A stretch of DNA of 64,000 nt, taken from positions 26,871 to 90,870 of the forward strand of contig JAVBYJ010000003.1 of NCBI GenBank assembly GCA_030824075.1, in the 5' to 3' direction. The position numbers and the translations under genes were made by a program. Source of the DNA: Geothrix sp. Its GTDB lineage: Bacteria; Acidobacteriota; Holophagae; Holophagales; Holophagaceae. The stretch's first letter is position 1. Each line of letters opens with the position of its first letter. The notes under the pieces are model-generated. The model saw only the letters and a list, made by a program, of their open reading frames with translations, ran no database searches and was not told the origin of the DNA. Of this stretch, positions 36,472 through 43,911 are shown one piece after another.

Positions 36472-36684
36472 CTATTTACCGCTCTTCTTTCGATCGTAGG
36501 GGGACTGGTTGGTCGGCTTCAGAGAGATGTTCTCCTGGCTGGCCTTGGAGTAGATAGCTTCGGGGGTGCGCTGCATGTGGAGGGCGATAACCCGGGTGGG
36601 GGTGTTCCCGGTGGCTGCTTGCTTGAGCTGCTTTACCTCGGCTGGAGTCCAGGTTTTGCCAGCGTTCTGCGGGGTTTTGGGCAT
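36472..36684 (-). CDS. Small Myb/SANT-like DNA-binding protein
   Basis: 70 aa from the ATG at 36684, which has AAGGAGG at ideal spacing. The core is KTWTPAEVKQLKQAATGNTP, followed by TRVIALHMQRTPEAIYSKASQENISLKPTNQSPY. This is the family of short bacterial Myb/SANT-like HTH proteins with the typical W-(T/S)-x-E start and IYSKA recognition helix, ending ISLKPTNQ. It is the fourth gene of a minus-strand run, 10 bp after the SecB-like gene. I do not know a TAC system with such a gene. It could be a regulator of the operon or an additional component. Confidence 0.8.
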   Translation of the reverse strand: MPKTPQNAGKTWTPAEVKQLKQAATGNTPTRVIALHMQRTPEAIYSKASQENISLKPTNQSPYDRKKSGK

Positions 36685-36694
36685 GGAGTCCTCC

Positions 36695-37252
36695 TTATTT
36701 TTTGGTGGGTTTTTTGGCCACGGCTTTAGGCACCGAGGCCGCGACCTCTTTCTCTGTAGCGGGCTTGGCTTGGTTTGGCTCAATGCGGAGAAGGGGAACG
36801 ACCACTTCGGGGTAGCCCATTCGAGTCGCTGCCTGATGGGCGAACTCCCGGAAGTAAGGCCACGCGTTGATGAGGCCATTGATCCGGCTGAACGCAGTGA
36901 AGAGGCTCTCGCGCAACTCAACAGGCGGAGGAGCAGTCATTAGTTGGTAGGTCAGGATGAACCCAGCGCCGAGGTCCATGCCGCTCTCTCCAACCCTGGC
37001 CTCAGCGGCGGAGTGAACATCCTCAGCCGTGATAGCGATGGAGACCTCCAGGGTGTTGGACCCCTCAGTGAACCTAGTGCTGAACTGAAAACCAAAGGGG
37101 TCCGATCCCTTTTTCCGCTTACCTTTCGCTTTGCCCGAAGGCCCAAACTGCCCCCCGACCATACGGAGGTTGACCAGTTCGACCACCTTGGCAACCCGAC
37201 CAGACTGCTGGATCTCTTCTAGCGTGACATCAGGGAAGATCAATTTTTGCAT
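36695..37252 (-). CDS. SecB-like chaperone (TAC type)
   Basis: 185 aa. The C-terminal half matches the SecB fold, best seen in LFTAFSRINGLINAWPYFREFAHQAATRMGYPEVVVPLLRI; the PYFRE...RMG...PLL run is the SecB family signature. The start at 37252 gives MQKLIFPDVTLEEIQQ. A lysine/alanine-rich tail (ATEKEVAASVPKAVAKKPTKK) replaces the acidic end of housekeeping SecB. Location directly after an HTH antitoxin and RelE/HigB-like toxin is the hallmark of toxin-antitoxin-chaperone systems, where the SecB-like protein stabilises the antitoxin. No SecA partner is nearby. The family call is good, the TAC role inferred. Confidence 0.78.
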   Translation of the reverse strand: MQKLIFPDVTLEEIQQSGRVAKVVELVNLRMVGGQFGPSGKAKGKRKKGSDPFGFQFSTRFTEGSNTLEVSIAITAEDVHSAAEARVGESGMDLGAGFILTYQLMTAPPPVELRESLFTAFSRINGLINAWPYFREFAHQAATRMGYPEVVVPLLRIEPNQAKPATEKEVAASVPKAVAKKPTKK

Positions 37253-37264
37253 GTATTAAGTCCC

Positions 37265-37723
37265 CTATAATCCAGCAGCCAAAGCCAAGTCATGGTCCTG
37301 GTCGAGTTCAAAGTTGTCGTTGGCCGCTGTGAGACCCCAGACTGCCTTCTTGGCCACCGAGCCGGGTCGAACGTTACCGCAGCGAAGTGTCATCGTTCCA
37401 AACCAGTCGTCGGGGTCGGTCACCCACTTCCCGGCGGACAGAGCGCGATTGGGACGGAGCTTGAGAGAGACTTTCATCTCCAGGGTGGTCCCCAACTCCA
37501 CCATGGTCTTGATGGTGAGGTTCTGATCCTGGGAGAACAGTTTGGAGATGTAGGCCCGACTCTTCCCCAGCGTGTAAGCCATGTCGGATTGGGACATATT
37601 CAGCTCTACCATCCGAGCCTGAATGGACTCCATGAACTCCTTGTTCAGCCGGATCTGCTCGGCCGTGAGGATCTCCTCGAACACCTGGATCGCGCTCTTC
37701 TGCACTTGGTCCGTGTTGTTCAT
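37265..37723 (-). CDS. HigA-like HTH antitoxin with C-terminal extension
   Basis: 152 aa. An XRE-type helix-turn-helix occupies about residues 38-90: ESIQARMVELNMSQSDMAYTLGKSRAYISKLF, then LTIKTMVELGTTLEM. The C-terminal 60 residues (WFGTMTLRCGNVRPGSVAKKAVWGLTAANDNFEL) are extra compared with minimal antitoxins; in TAC antitoxins this region is the chaperone-addiction (ChAD) segment recognised by the SecB-like protein. The toxin gene ends 1 bp before it, and the chaperone gene starts 12 bp after it. Confidence 0.82.
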   Translation of the reverse strand: MNNTDQVQKSAIQVFEEILTAEQIRLNKEFMESIQARMVELNMSQSDMAYTLGKSRAYISKLFSQDQNLTIKTMVELGTTLEMKVSLKLRPNRALSAGKWVTDPDDWFGTMTLRCGNVRPGSVAKKAVWGLTAANDNFELDQDHDLALAAGL

Positions 37724-37724
37724 A

Positions 37725-38168
37725 TCAGCGCCTCTTCTTGTTTGTCTGCGTCTGCGCCTTCGGTGGCGTTGGCGGCGGGCATGCCTCTAGGTATCGTGCA
37801 CGCTTGAGAATTGCTCGCTCTTCTTCTTGGCGAGTGATGTCATCTGAGTCCTTGATGGTTCCAAAGGCGACCATGAACCAATTTTCCGAGTCAGGGGACC
37901 TAGCGCTGAACGAGAGCAGCCTTACTCCACTTCTAAGATCCTTGAACTCATAGATTTCATTTCGAGGTGACTTCCCCTGCCTCCAATGGCCAAGCTTCCC
38001 ATTCAGGCGTCCAACATCTGCGAATCGTTGCGCGGACCTCTGGAGGCGCACCTGAACAGTGAGTGGCAGGCCAAGCACAAAGGCCCTGGGGTCCCAACGG
38101 TCGTCCTCAAACATCCATCGGATCTCATACATCGCACCCCTGAGCCAGACTTCAGTGGTGATCGCCAC
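37725..38168 (-). CDS. HigB/RelE-type toxin (Gp49-like family)
   Basis: 147 aa from the GTG at 38168; GGAGGG sits 4 nt upstream, which decides the start over the internal ATG at 38132. The core NEIYEFKDLRSGVRLLSFSARSP...NWFMVAFGTIKDSDDITRQEEERAILKRARYLE has the strand pattern and the final helix of HigB/Gp49-like RelE-fold toxins, which cut mRNA on the ribosome. Conserved basic residues (K, R) in LRSGVR and KRAR would be the active-site candidates. It is the first gene in the operon, the order of mycobacterial TAC (toxin, antitoxin, chaperone). Confidence 0.75.
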   Translation of the reverse strand: MAITTEVWLRGAMYEIRWMFEDDRWDPRAFVLGLPLTVQVRLQRSAQRFADVGRLNGKLGHWRQGKSPRNEIYEFKDLRSGVRLLSFSARSPDSENWFMVAFGTIKDSDDITRQEEERAILKRARYLEACPPPTPPKAQTQTNKKRR

Positions 38169-38177
38169 TTGCCCTCC

Positions 38178-38195
38178 GTTAACCTATAAGTTAAC
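38178..38195 (-). promoter_or_regulatory. 18-bp palindrome at the TAC operon promoter
   Basis: GTTAACCTATAAGTTAAC: two GTTAAC (self-complementary) sites around CTATAA, centred 18 bp upstream of the toxin start. On the minus strand the centre reads TTATAG and could be the -10. It overlaps the expected promoter core and abuts the ribosome site, as expected for an operator bound by the antitoxin. Further upstream, 38196-38323 has no gene. Confidence 0.6.
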
Positions 38196-38323
38196 ACTTC
38201 CCCTCAACCTTGCAAGACGAAAGTTCAGCGAACCCCAACCCGTGTGGTGTATGTGTGGGGTGGCCCCTGGGGCACCCCCGCGAACCCGCACCACGACTAT
38301 CTCCAGTAGCTTCGATACCTTTC

Positions 38324-38368
38324 TTGTGATTCCAGGTGTCGTGGGTTCGAGTCCCATCAGCCGCCCCA
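38324..38368 (+). pseudogene. 3' fragment of tRNA-His (attR-like)
   Basis: Identical to the tRNA-His gene from its anticodon loop to the encoded CCA (34904-34948). The 5' half (D-arm and most of the anticodon stem) is missing, so it cannot make a tRNA. It is the left edge of the second 186-bp repeat. Confidence 0.92.
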
Positions 38369-38509
38369 AATGCCAAAGGCCCCCGCACGGGGGCCTTTGG
38401 CATTTGGGCTAGACCGGGCTCGAACCCACGACAATGGGCTCGCGGAGACAGCGCAGTGCGCTGTCGGGAGCGAGACCGGCAGACCGCACAGCGGGATGCG
38501 GTGGGTTCG
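38324..38509. repeat. 186-bp direct repeat, right copy (attR-like)
   Basis: It differs from 34904-35089 at five positions. It carries the tRNA-His 3' fragment, a second copy of the long hairpin (38368-38407), the inverted T-arm and the 9-bp palindrome, ending with GTGGGTTCG at 38501-38509. After a four-base junction, the fic tail relic begins at 38514. Confidence 0.93.
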
Positions 38510-38513
38510 ACGA

Positions 38514-38600
38514 GTCCGCGAGATCACCGGCGGCCAGCGGAACCGGTTGTTCGCTTACAGCCAGGTCTTGCAGACCCTGTCTGAAGGGACGGAGGCGTAG
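38514..38600 (+). pseudogene. 3' remnant of a second fic gene
   Basis: It encodes VREITGGQRNRLFAYSQVLQTLSEGTEA and a stop, matching the last 28 residues of the intact Fic protein (VREITGGQRNRLFAYGQVLHVLSEGTET). Weaker nucleotide similarity continues for about 45 bp past both stops (36422-36466 versus 38601-38645). No start codon or Fic motif remains; about 1.25 kb that lies between repeat and tail in the intact copy is missing here. The tails differ far more than the flanking 186-bp repeats, so they come from two related but distinct fic genes. Confidence 0.88.
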
Positions 38601-38735
38601 CCCGCAACCATGACGCCTCTTCCCTGAATCAGGCGGCACGTGCAGCAGGGCCGCTGGGGTGAGGTCCCGAGCCCCCGATGGCTGGGTCGCGGTGATGGGG
38701 GGCCCACGGCCCCTCCCCAGGGGAGCCCAAGGGTC

Positions 38736-38817
38736 CTAACCGAACCTTAACGCCCTCGGCCGAAACCCTAACGCCGCGTTAACGCCCATCGTGGACATCC
38801 TGGCGGGCCGGTATATC
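38736..38817 (+). promoter_or_regulatory. Phased direct-repeat array and -10 of the kdp promoter (putative KdpE boxes)
   Basis: Four (C/T)TAAC(C/G) hexamers start at 38736, 38747, 38768 and 38779, spaced 11, 21 and 11 bp: two tandem pairs on one face of the helix. Each pair is preceded or followed by CCGAA(A)CC and GCC blocks, so the whole unit is repeated. OmpR/PhoB-family regulators, including KdpE, bind such 11-bp-spaced direct repeats. A TATATC at 38812-38817 could be the -10, with the last box taking the place of the -35. The region 38601-38735 shows no gene. Confidence 0.55.
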
Positions 38818-38931
38818 GAACCGGGTCTTCGGGGCCGCCATGGGATTTCGTCTTTTACTGCCGATGCACACCGGTATGCCGACCCAGGCGCAGACTCCCT
38901 CCGCGGGTGCGCCGGGGACCGGGGTGCACCG

Positions 38932-39123
38932 ATGCTGACGAAGCATGTCCTGCTCCTGCTCCCCACCCTCGCCGTGGGCTGGCTCGGCACCCGAACGGCC
39001 CTGAGCATTCACCGCGGCCAGGGCCGTCGGAGGGACGTGTTGTTCATGCTGGTCCTCGGCTGGAGCCCCCTGCTGTCGTGGACGCTTTCCCTGTGGGTGG
39101 CCCTATCTGGATGGAATCCATGA
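38932..39123 (+). CDS. Small membrane protein preceding kdpF
   Basis: 63 aa from the ATG at 38932 (an earlier GTG at 38791 would add 47 residues of low-complexity sequence over the promoter and is not favoured). Two hydrophobic helices flank a short basic loop: [50 protein letters not shown]. No family recognised. It overlaps kdpF by 4 bp (ATGA), so it is translated with the kdp operon and may be an accessory subunit or a regulator of it. Confidence 0.62.
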   Translation: MLTKHVLLLLPTLAVGWLGTRTALSIHRGQGRRRDVLFMLVLGWSPLLSWTLSLWVALSGWNP

Positions 39124-39212
39124 ACCCGACCCTCCTCATCGCCTTCCTGCTGGCCCTCGGCCTGCTGGGCTACCTGACCTTCGCCCTGTTGATGCCGGAG
39201 AAGTTCCAATGA
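39120..39212 (+). CDS. kdpF: KdpF subunit of the K+-transporting ATPase
   Basis: 30 aa, one transmembrane helix: [20 protein letters not shown] then [10 protein letters not shown]. The ending LL-x-PEKF is the KdpF signature. KdpF stabilises the KdpABC complex. It overlaps both neighbours by 4 bp (ATGA with the upstream ORF and with kdpA). Confidence 0.93.
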   Translation: MNPTLLIAFLLALGLLGYLTFALLMPEKFQ

Positions 39213-40906
39213 GCCACGCCTGGATCCAGAACATCCTCTTCCTCGTGCTTCTCCTTGGCATTGCGGTCCCACTCGGGCCCTTCATCGCTAGGGTTATGGA
39301 GGGCGAGCGCACCTTCCTCCATCCGGTGCTCGGGCCCGTGGAACGCGGCCTCTACCGCCTCATGGGCATCCAGGGCGACGAAGACATGGGCTGGAAGACC
39401 TATGCCTGGGCCATCGCCTTCTTCAACTTCCTCGGCTTCCTGGCAGTCTTTGCCCTCCAGAAGGCCCAGGGCGCCCTGCCCCTGAACCCCGAAGCCATGG
39501 GCAAGCTGCCCACGGACCTGTCCTTCAACACCGCCGTGAGCTTCATGACCAACACCAACTGGCAGGCCTACGGCGGTGAAAGCACCATGAGCTACCTGAC
39601 CCAGATGCTGGGCCTCACGGTGCAGAACTTCCTGTCCGCCGCCACGGCCATGGCGGTGCTGGTGGCCCTCATCCGGGGCCTGGTGCGCCGCACCTCTCCC
39701 GGCATCGGCAATGCCTGGGCCGACCTGGTCCGCAGCACCCTCTACGTGCTGATGCCCCTCAGCGCCCTCATCGCTCTTCTGTTGGTGTCCCAGGGCACCA
39801 TCCAGACCTTCTCGGCTTATATCCATACCGTCTCCGGCCAGGTCATCGCCATGGGGCCCGTGGCCTCCCAGGTGGCCATCAAGATGCTGGGCACCAACGG
39901 CGGCGGGTTCTTCAACGCGAACTCCGCCCACCCCTTCGAAAACCCGAACGCCCTCAGCAACCTCATCCACATGCTGGCCATCTTCGCCATCCCCGCGGCC
40001 CTCTGCCTCACCTTCGGAAAGATGGTGAAGGACCGCCGCCAGGGTTGGGCCGTACTGGCGGCCATGGCGGTCATCTTCGTGATGGCCCTGTCGGTCACCA
40101 CCTGGGCCGAGGCCAAGGGCAATGCCGGCCTGAAGCACCTCCCCGTGGACCAGGTCGCCACCCTCCAGCAGGGCGGCGGCAACATGGAAGGCAAGGAAGT
40201 CCGCTTCGGCACCGGGGCCACCAGCCTCTTCGCCACCATCACCACGTCGGCTTCCTGCGGTGCCATCAACGGCTGGCACGACTCCTTCACGCCCCTGGGC
40301 GGCCTGGTGCCCCTTTGGCTCATGGAGCTGGGTGAAGTTGTCTTCGGCGGCGTGGGGTCGGGCCTCTACGGCATGCTGATGTTCGCCCTGGTGGGCGTCT
40401 TCATCGGCGGCCTCATGGTGGGCCGCACCCCGGAATACCTGGGCAAGAAGATCGAAGCCTTCGAGATGAAGATGGCCTCCATCGCCATCCTCCTGCCCTC
40501 GGCCGCCATCCTCATCGGCACGGCGGCGGCCGTGCTTTCAACCACTGCCACGGCCTCCATTTCCAACCCCGGGCCCCACGGCTTCACGCAGGTCCTCTAC
40601 GCCTTCAGCAGCGCCTCGCAGAACAACGGCAGCGCCTTCGGCGGTCTCAGCGTCAACATCCCCTTCTACAACTACGGCCTGGCCTTCGCCATGCTGGTGG
40701 GCCGCTTCGGCGTCATCTTCCCCGTGCTGGCCATCGCCGGTTCCCTGGCCCGCAAGAAGGTCACGCCTGAAGGCCTGGGCACCCTGCCCACGCACACCCC
40801 GCTCTTCGTGGCCGTGCTGGTGGGCGTGGTGCTCCTGGTAGGCGCCCTCACCTACCTGCCCGCCCTGGCCCTGGGTCCCATCGCCGAACAATTGGCCCTT
40901 CGTTGA
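39209..40906 (+). CDS. kdpA: K+-transporting ATPase subunit KdpA (channel-like subunit)
   Basis: 565 aa, the usual length. Ten transmembrane segments are expected; the four selectivity-filter loops are visible as [51 protein letters not shown] and [12 protein letters not shown]. The subunit binds and conducts K+ in the P-type ATPase complex KdpFABC, used at low external potassium. GGAGAAG precedes the ATG at 39209. Confidence 0.98.
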   Translation: MSHAWIQNILFLVLLLGIAVPLGPFIARVMEGERTFLHPVLGPVERGLYRLMGIQGDEDMGWKTYAWAIAFFNFLGFLAVFALQKAQGALPLNPEAMGKLPTDLSFNTAVSFMTNTNWQAYGGESTMSYLTQMLGLTVQNFLSAATAMAVLVALIRGLVRRTSPGIGNAWADLVRSTLYVLMPLSALIALLLVSQGTIQTFSAYIHTVSGQVIAMGPVASQVAIKMLGTNGGGFFNANSAHPFENPNALSNLIHMLAIFAIPAALCLTFGKMVKDRRQGWAVLAAMAVIFVMALSVTTWAEAKGNAGLKHLPVDQVATLQQGGGNMEGKEVRFGTGATSLFATITTSASCGAINGWHDSFTPLGGLVPLWLMELGEVVFGGVGSGLYGMLMFALVGVFIGGLMVGRTPEYLGKKIEAFEMKMASIAILLPSAAILIGTAAAVLSTTATASISNPGPHGFTQVLYAFSSASQNNGSAFGGLSVNIPFYNYGLAFAMLVGRFGVIFPVLAIAGSLARKKVTPEGLGTLPTHTPLFVAVLVGVVLLVGALTYLPALALGPIAEQLALR

Positions 40907-40920
40907 TTCAGGAGCTGACC

Positions 40921-43056
40921 ATGGTTTCCCATTCACGGCAGGATATCCCCCACCTCGCGCATGCGCGCGGTGAGATCCATCGTCAAGCCCGCCCTCTTTT
41001 TGAACCCAGCATCGTGCGCCGCGCGGTGCTCGACGCCTTCCGCAAGCTGAATCCCCTGCACCAACTTCGCAACCCGGTCATGTTCACCGTGTGGATCTGC
41101 AGCGCCTTCACCACGGGCCTCTGGATCCAGGCCCTCTCAGGGCACGGTGGCAGTCGGCCGGCCTTCATCCTGGCCATCTCCCTCTGGCTTTGGTTCACCC
41201 TGCTCTTCGCCAACTTCGCCGAAGCCATGGCCGAGGGCCGCGGCAAGGCCCAGGCGGATTCCCTACGCAAATCCAAGCGCGATGTGAAGGCCAAGCGCCT
41301 CAAGGGGACCGACCGCCAGGGTGCCTTTGACACCATCGATGCCCCGGACCTGCGCATCAACGACCTGGTGTTGGTGGCGGCTGGCGAAACCATCCCCGGC
41401 GACGGCGAGGTGGTCGAGGGCGTCGCTTCTGTGAACGAAAGCGCCATCACGGGCGAAAGCGCCCCCGTCATCCGCGAAAGCGGCGGCGACCGCTCCGCCG
41501 TCACGGGCGGCACGCTGGTGCTCTCCGACTGGCTGGTGATCCGCATCTCGGCCAACCCCGGAGAAAGCTTCCTCGATCGCATGATCGCCATGGTGGAAGG
41601 CGCCAAGCGCCAGAAGACACCCAACGAGATCGCCCTGGACATCCTGTTGGCGGGCCTCACCATCGTCTTCCTGCTGGCCGTGGCCACCCTGCTGCCCTAC
41701 TCCATCTTCGCCACCAAGGCCGCCGGACAGGGTAGCCCGGTGTCCCTCACGGTGCTGGTCTCGTTGCTGGTCTGCCTCATCCCCACCACCATCGGTGGCC
41801 TACTCAGCGCCATCGGCATCGCGGGCATGGATCGCATGATCCAGGCCAATGTCATCGCCACTTCGGGCCGGGCCGTGGAAGCCGCGGGCGACGTGGATGT
41901 GCTGCTCCTGGACAAGACCGGCACCATCACCTTGGGCAACCGCCAGGCTGTGGCCTTCCTGCCCGCCGAAGGCGTGGACATCAAGCAGCTGGCCGATGCG
42001 GCCCAGCTGTCGTCCCTGTCCGACGAAACACCCGAGGGCCGCAGCATCGTCGTCCTGGCCAAAGAGCAGTACGGCCTCCGCGAGCGGGACCTCCACGCCC
42101 TCGACGCCCACTTCGTGCCCTTTACTGCCCAGACCCGCATGAGCGGCGTCAACCTCGCAGGCACGGCAGGCGAGCGGCAGATCCGCAAGGGCGCCGCCTC
42201 GGCCATCGAGGACTATGTCCAGTCCCAGGGCGGCACGTTCCCCGACGACCTGCGCCGCACGGTGGATCAGATCTCCATGGCGGGCGGCACCCCGCTCGTG
42301 GTGGCCGAAGGGGCGCATGCGCTGGGTGTGATTCAGCTCAAGGACATCGTGAAAGGCGGCATCAAGGAGCGTTTCGGCGAACTCCGTGCCATGGGCATCA
42401 AGACCGTGATGATCACCGGCGACAACCCCCTCACCGCAGCTGCCATCGCCGCCGAAGCCGGCGTGGATGACTTCCTCGCCCAGGCCACGCCCGAGGCCAA
42501 GCTGAAACTCATCCGCGAATACCAGGCCGGTGGCCGCCTCGTGGCCATGACGGGCGACGGCACCAATGACGCCCCCGCCCTCGCCCAGGCCGACGTGGCC
42601 GTGGCCATGAACAGCGGCACCCAAGCCGCCAAAGAGGCCGGGAACATGGTGGACCTCGACTCCAATCCCACGAAGCTCATCGAGATCGTGGAGATCGGCA
42701 AGCAGATGCTCATGACCCGCGGTTCGCTCACCACCTTCAGCATCGCCAACGACGTGGCCAAGTACTTCGCCATCTTGCCCGCGGCCTTCGTGGGCATCTA
42801 CCCGGCGCTGGGCGCGCTGAACATCATGGGCCTCCACAGCCCCGAAAGCGCGATCCTCTCGGCCGTCATCTTCAACGCGCTCATCATCGTGGTGCTCATT
42901 CCGCTCTCCCTGCGCGGCGTGAGATACCGCCCCGTGGGCGCCGCCCAGCTCCTGCAACGAAACCTGCTGATCTACGGCGCGGGTGGCCTGGTGGTGCCCT
43001 TCATCGGCATCAAGCTCATCGACTGGCTGCTCGTCGCTTTGCACCTTGCCGCATGA
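40921..43056 (+). CDS. kdpB: K+-transporting P-type ATPase subunit KdpB
   Basis: 711 aa from the ATG at 40921, with CAGGAG upstream. It contains the catalytic phosphorylation site D331 in [12 protein letters not shown], the actuator motif ITGESAP, the nucleotide-binding KGAASAI region and the hinge [25 protein letters not shown]. Seven transmembrane helices are expected. KdpB hydrolyses ATP and moves K+ received from KdpA. The inhibitory serine motif seen in E. coli KdpB is present here in the form ITGES. Confidence 0.98.
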   Translation: MVSHSRQDIPHLAHARGEIHRQARPLFEPSIVRRAVLDAFRKLNPLHQLRNPVMFTVWICSAFTTGLWIQALSGHGGSRPAFILAISLWLWFTLLFANFAEAMAEGRGKAQADSLRKSKRDVKAKRLKGTDRQGAFDTIDAPDLRINDLVLVAAGETIPGDGEVVEGVASVNESAITGESAPVIRESGGDRSAVTGGTLVLSDWLVIRISANPGESFLDRMIAMVEGAKRQKTPNEIALDILLAGLTIVFLLAVATLLPYSIFATKAAGQGSPVSLTVLVSLLVCLIPTTIGGLLSAIGIAGMDRMIQANVIATSGRAVEAAGDVDVLLLDKTGTITLGNRQAVAFLPAEGVDIKQLADAAQLSSLSDETPEGRSIVVLAKEQYGLRERDLHALDAHFVPFTAQTRMSGVNLAGTAGERQIRKGAASAIEDYVQSQGGTFPDDLRRTVDQISMAGGTPLVVAEGAHALGVIQLKDIVKGGIKERFGELRAMGIKTVMITGDNPLTAAAIAAEAGVDDFLAQATPEAKLKLIREYQAGGRLVAMTGDGTNDAPALAQADVAVAMNSGTQAAKEAGNMVDLDSNPTKLIEIVEIGKQMLMTRGSLTTFSIANDVAKYFAILPAAFVGIYPALGALNIMGLHSPESAILSAVIFNALIIVVLIPLSLRGVRYRPVGAAQLLQRNLLIYGAGGLVVPFIGIKLIDWLLVALHLAA

Positions 43057-43065
43057 ACCAAACAA

Positions 43066-43201
43066 AAGCATGGAGCCACGGATGAACACGGATGGACACA
43101 GATCAACGGCGAATCAAGGGCCCCTGCCAGCGTTTTCAGTCAGTGCTTTCCTCTGTGTCCTCTGCGGCTCTCTGCGTCCTCTGTGTTCCGCATTTCGTCC
43201 C
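43066..43201. repeat. Interspersed 'GGATGAACAC' type repeat between kdpB and kdpC
   Basis: A 186-bp gap separates kdpB from kdpC, in an otherwise tight operon. It contains a tandem decamer GGATGAACAC/GGATGGACAC (43080-43099) on one side and, about 50 bp on, CCTCTGTGT (43150-43158) and CCTCTGTGTT (43178-43187) on the other. This GAACACGGATG...CTGTGTCC-type pattern is a known class of dispersed intergenic repeats in many bacterial genomes. It may be a hairpin in the mRNA between the two cistrons. No gene. Confidence 0.6.
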
Positions 43202-43242
43202 TCTGAATTCGCGAAAGATCCAAGTTTCCAGTAGGAGCTCCC

Positions 43243-43830
43243 ATGAACCTGCAACTCCGCCCTGCCCTTGTTTCCTTCATGGCTCTAAGCGCCATCACGG
43301 GCCTCGCCTACCCCTTCGTCATCACCGGCCTGTCCAAGATGATCTTCCCCAAGCAGGCGGCGGGTAGCCTCATCCGCGCGAACGGCCAGGTGATCGGCTC
43401 CGAGCTCATCGGCCAGCCCTTCACGGCCCCCAAGGATTTCTGGGGCCGGCCCTCCGCCACCGTGGACGCCAGTGGCAAACCCTTGCCCTACAACGGGGCC
43501 AACAGCGGGGGGTCCAACCTGGCCCCCAGCAACCCCAGTTTGAGGACGGCCGTGGAGGAGCGCATCGCTGCCCTCCGGGCCGCGGATCCGGAGGCCACCG
43601 GCCCCGTGCCCGTGGATCTCGTGACCACCTCCGCCAGCGGCCTGGATCCGCACATCAGCCCGGCCGCCGCCGCCTTCCAGGTACACCGTGTGGCCAAGGC
43701 CCGGGGCCTGGACGAAGCCAAGGTCCGCGACCTGGTAGCCGCCCACACGGAGGGCGCCCAGTTGGGCGTCCTGGGCGATGCCCGCGTGAATGTGCTGAAG
43801 CTCAACCGGGCTCTCGAGCAGGCCAAGTAA
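43243..43830 (+). CDS. kdpC: K+-transporting ATPase subunit KdpC
   Basis: 195 aa. A single N-terminal transmembrane segment (about 10-30, [22 protein letters not shown]) precedes the periplasmic domain with the motifs [33 protein letters not shown] and [22 protein letters not shown], all diagnostic for KdpC. It is thought to raise ATP affinity of KdpB. GTAGGAGC lies just upstream of the ATG. Separated from kdpB by the repeat described. Confidence 0.97.
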   Translation: MNLQLRPALVSFMALSAITGLAYPFVITGLSKMIFPKQAAGSLIRANGQVIGSELIGQPFTAPKDFWGRPSATVDASGKPLPYNGANSGGSNLAPSNPSLRTAVEERIAALRAADPEATGPVPVDLVTTSASGLDPHISPAAAAFQVHRVAKARGLDEAKVRDLVAAHTEGAQLGVLGDARVNVLKLNRALEQAK

Positions 43831-43911
43831 CTCCGGTCCCATCCAACGCACGCCGGGAACCTGCCCGGAGGGCCTTGCCCTGTCCACCCTTCCACTTTTT
43901 TAGGTTCAATC

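Larger units (their letters stand above)
34904..38509. mobile_element. tRNA-His-anchored module bounded by 186-bp direct repeats
   Basis: The segment from the left repeat (34904-35089) to the right repeat (38324-38509) has a period of exactly 3420 bp. The left repeat begins within the intact tRNA-His gene; the right repeat begins with a 3' fragment of the same tRNA. This is the geometry left by site-specific integration into a tRNA 3' end (attL/attR), although a homologous-recombination duplication could look alike. Cargo: a Fic protein on the plus strand and a four-gene toxin-antitoxin-chaperone-type operon on the minus strand. No integrase, transposase or phage structural gene is present, so it would need a recombinase in trans or is a relic. 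Confidence 0.7.

Noticed and set aside
34904..38509. CRISPR array or transposon interpretation of the repeats
   Set aside because: Only two copies of a 186-bp unit, with no spacers, no Cas genes, no transposase and no terminal inverted repeats with target duplications.
43092..43367. Short open frame across the kdpB-kdpC gap
   Set aside because: It runs through the dispersed repeat into kdpC in another frame, with Cys/Ser/Pro-rich nonsense sequence.
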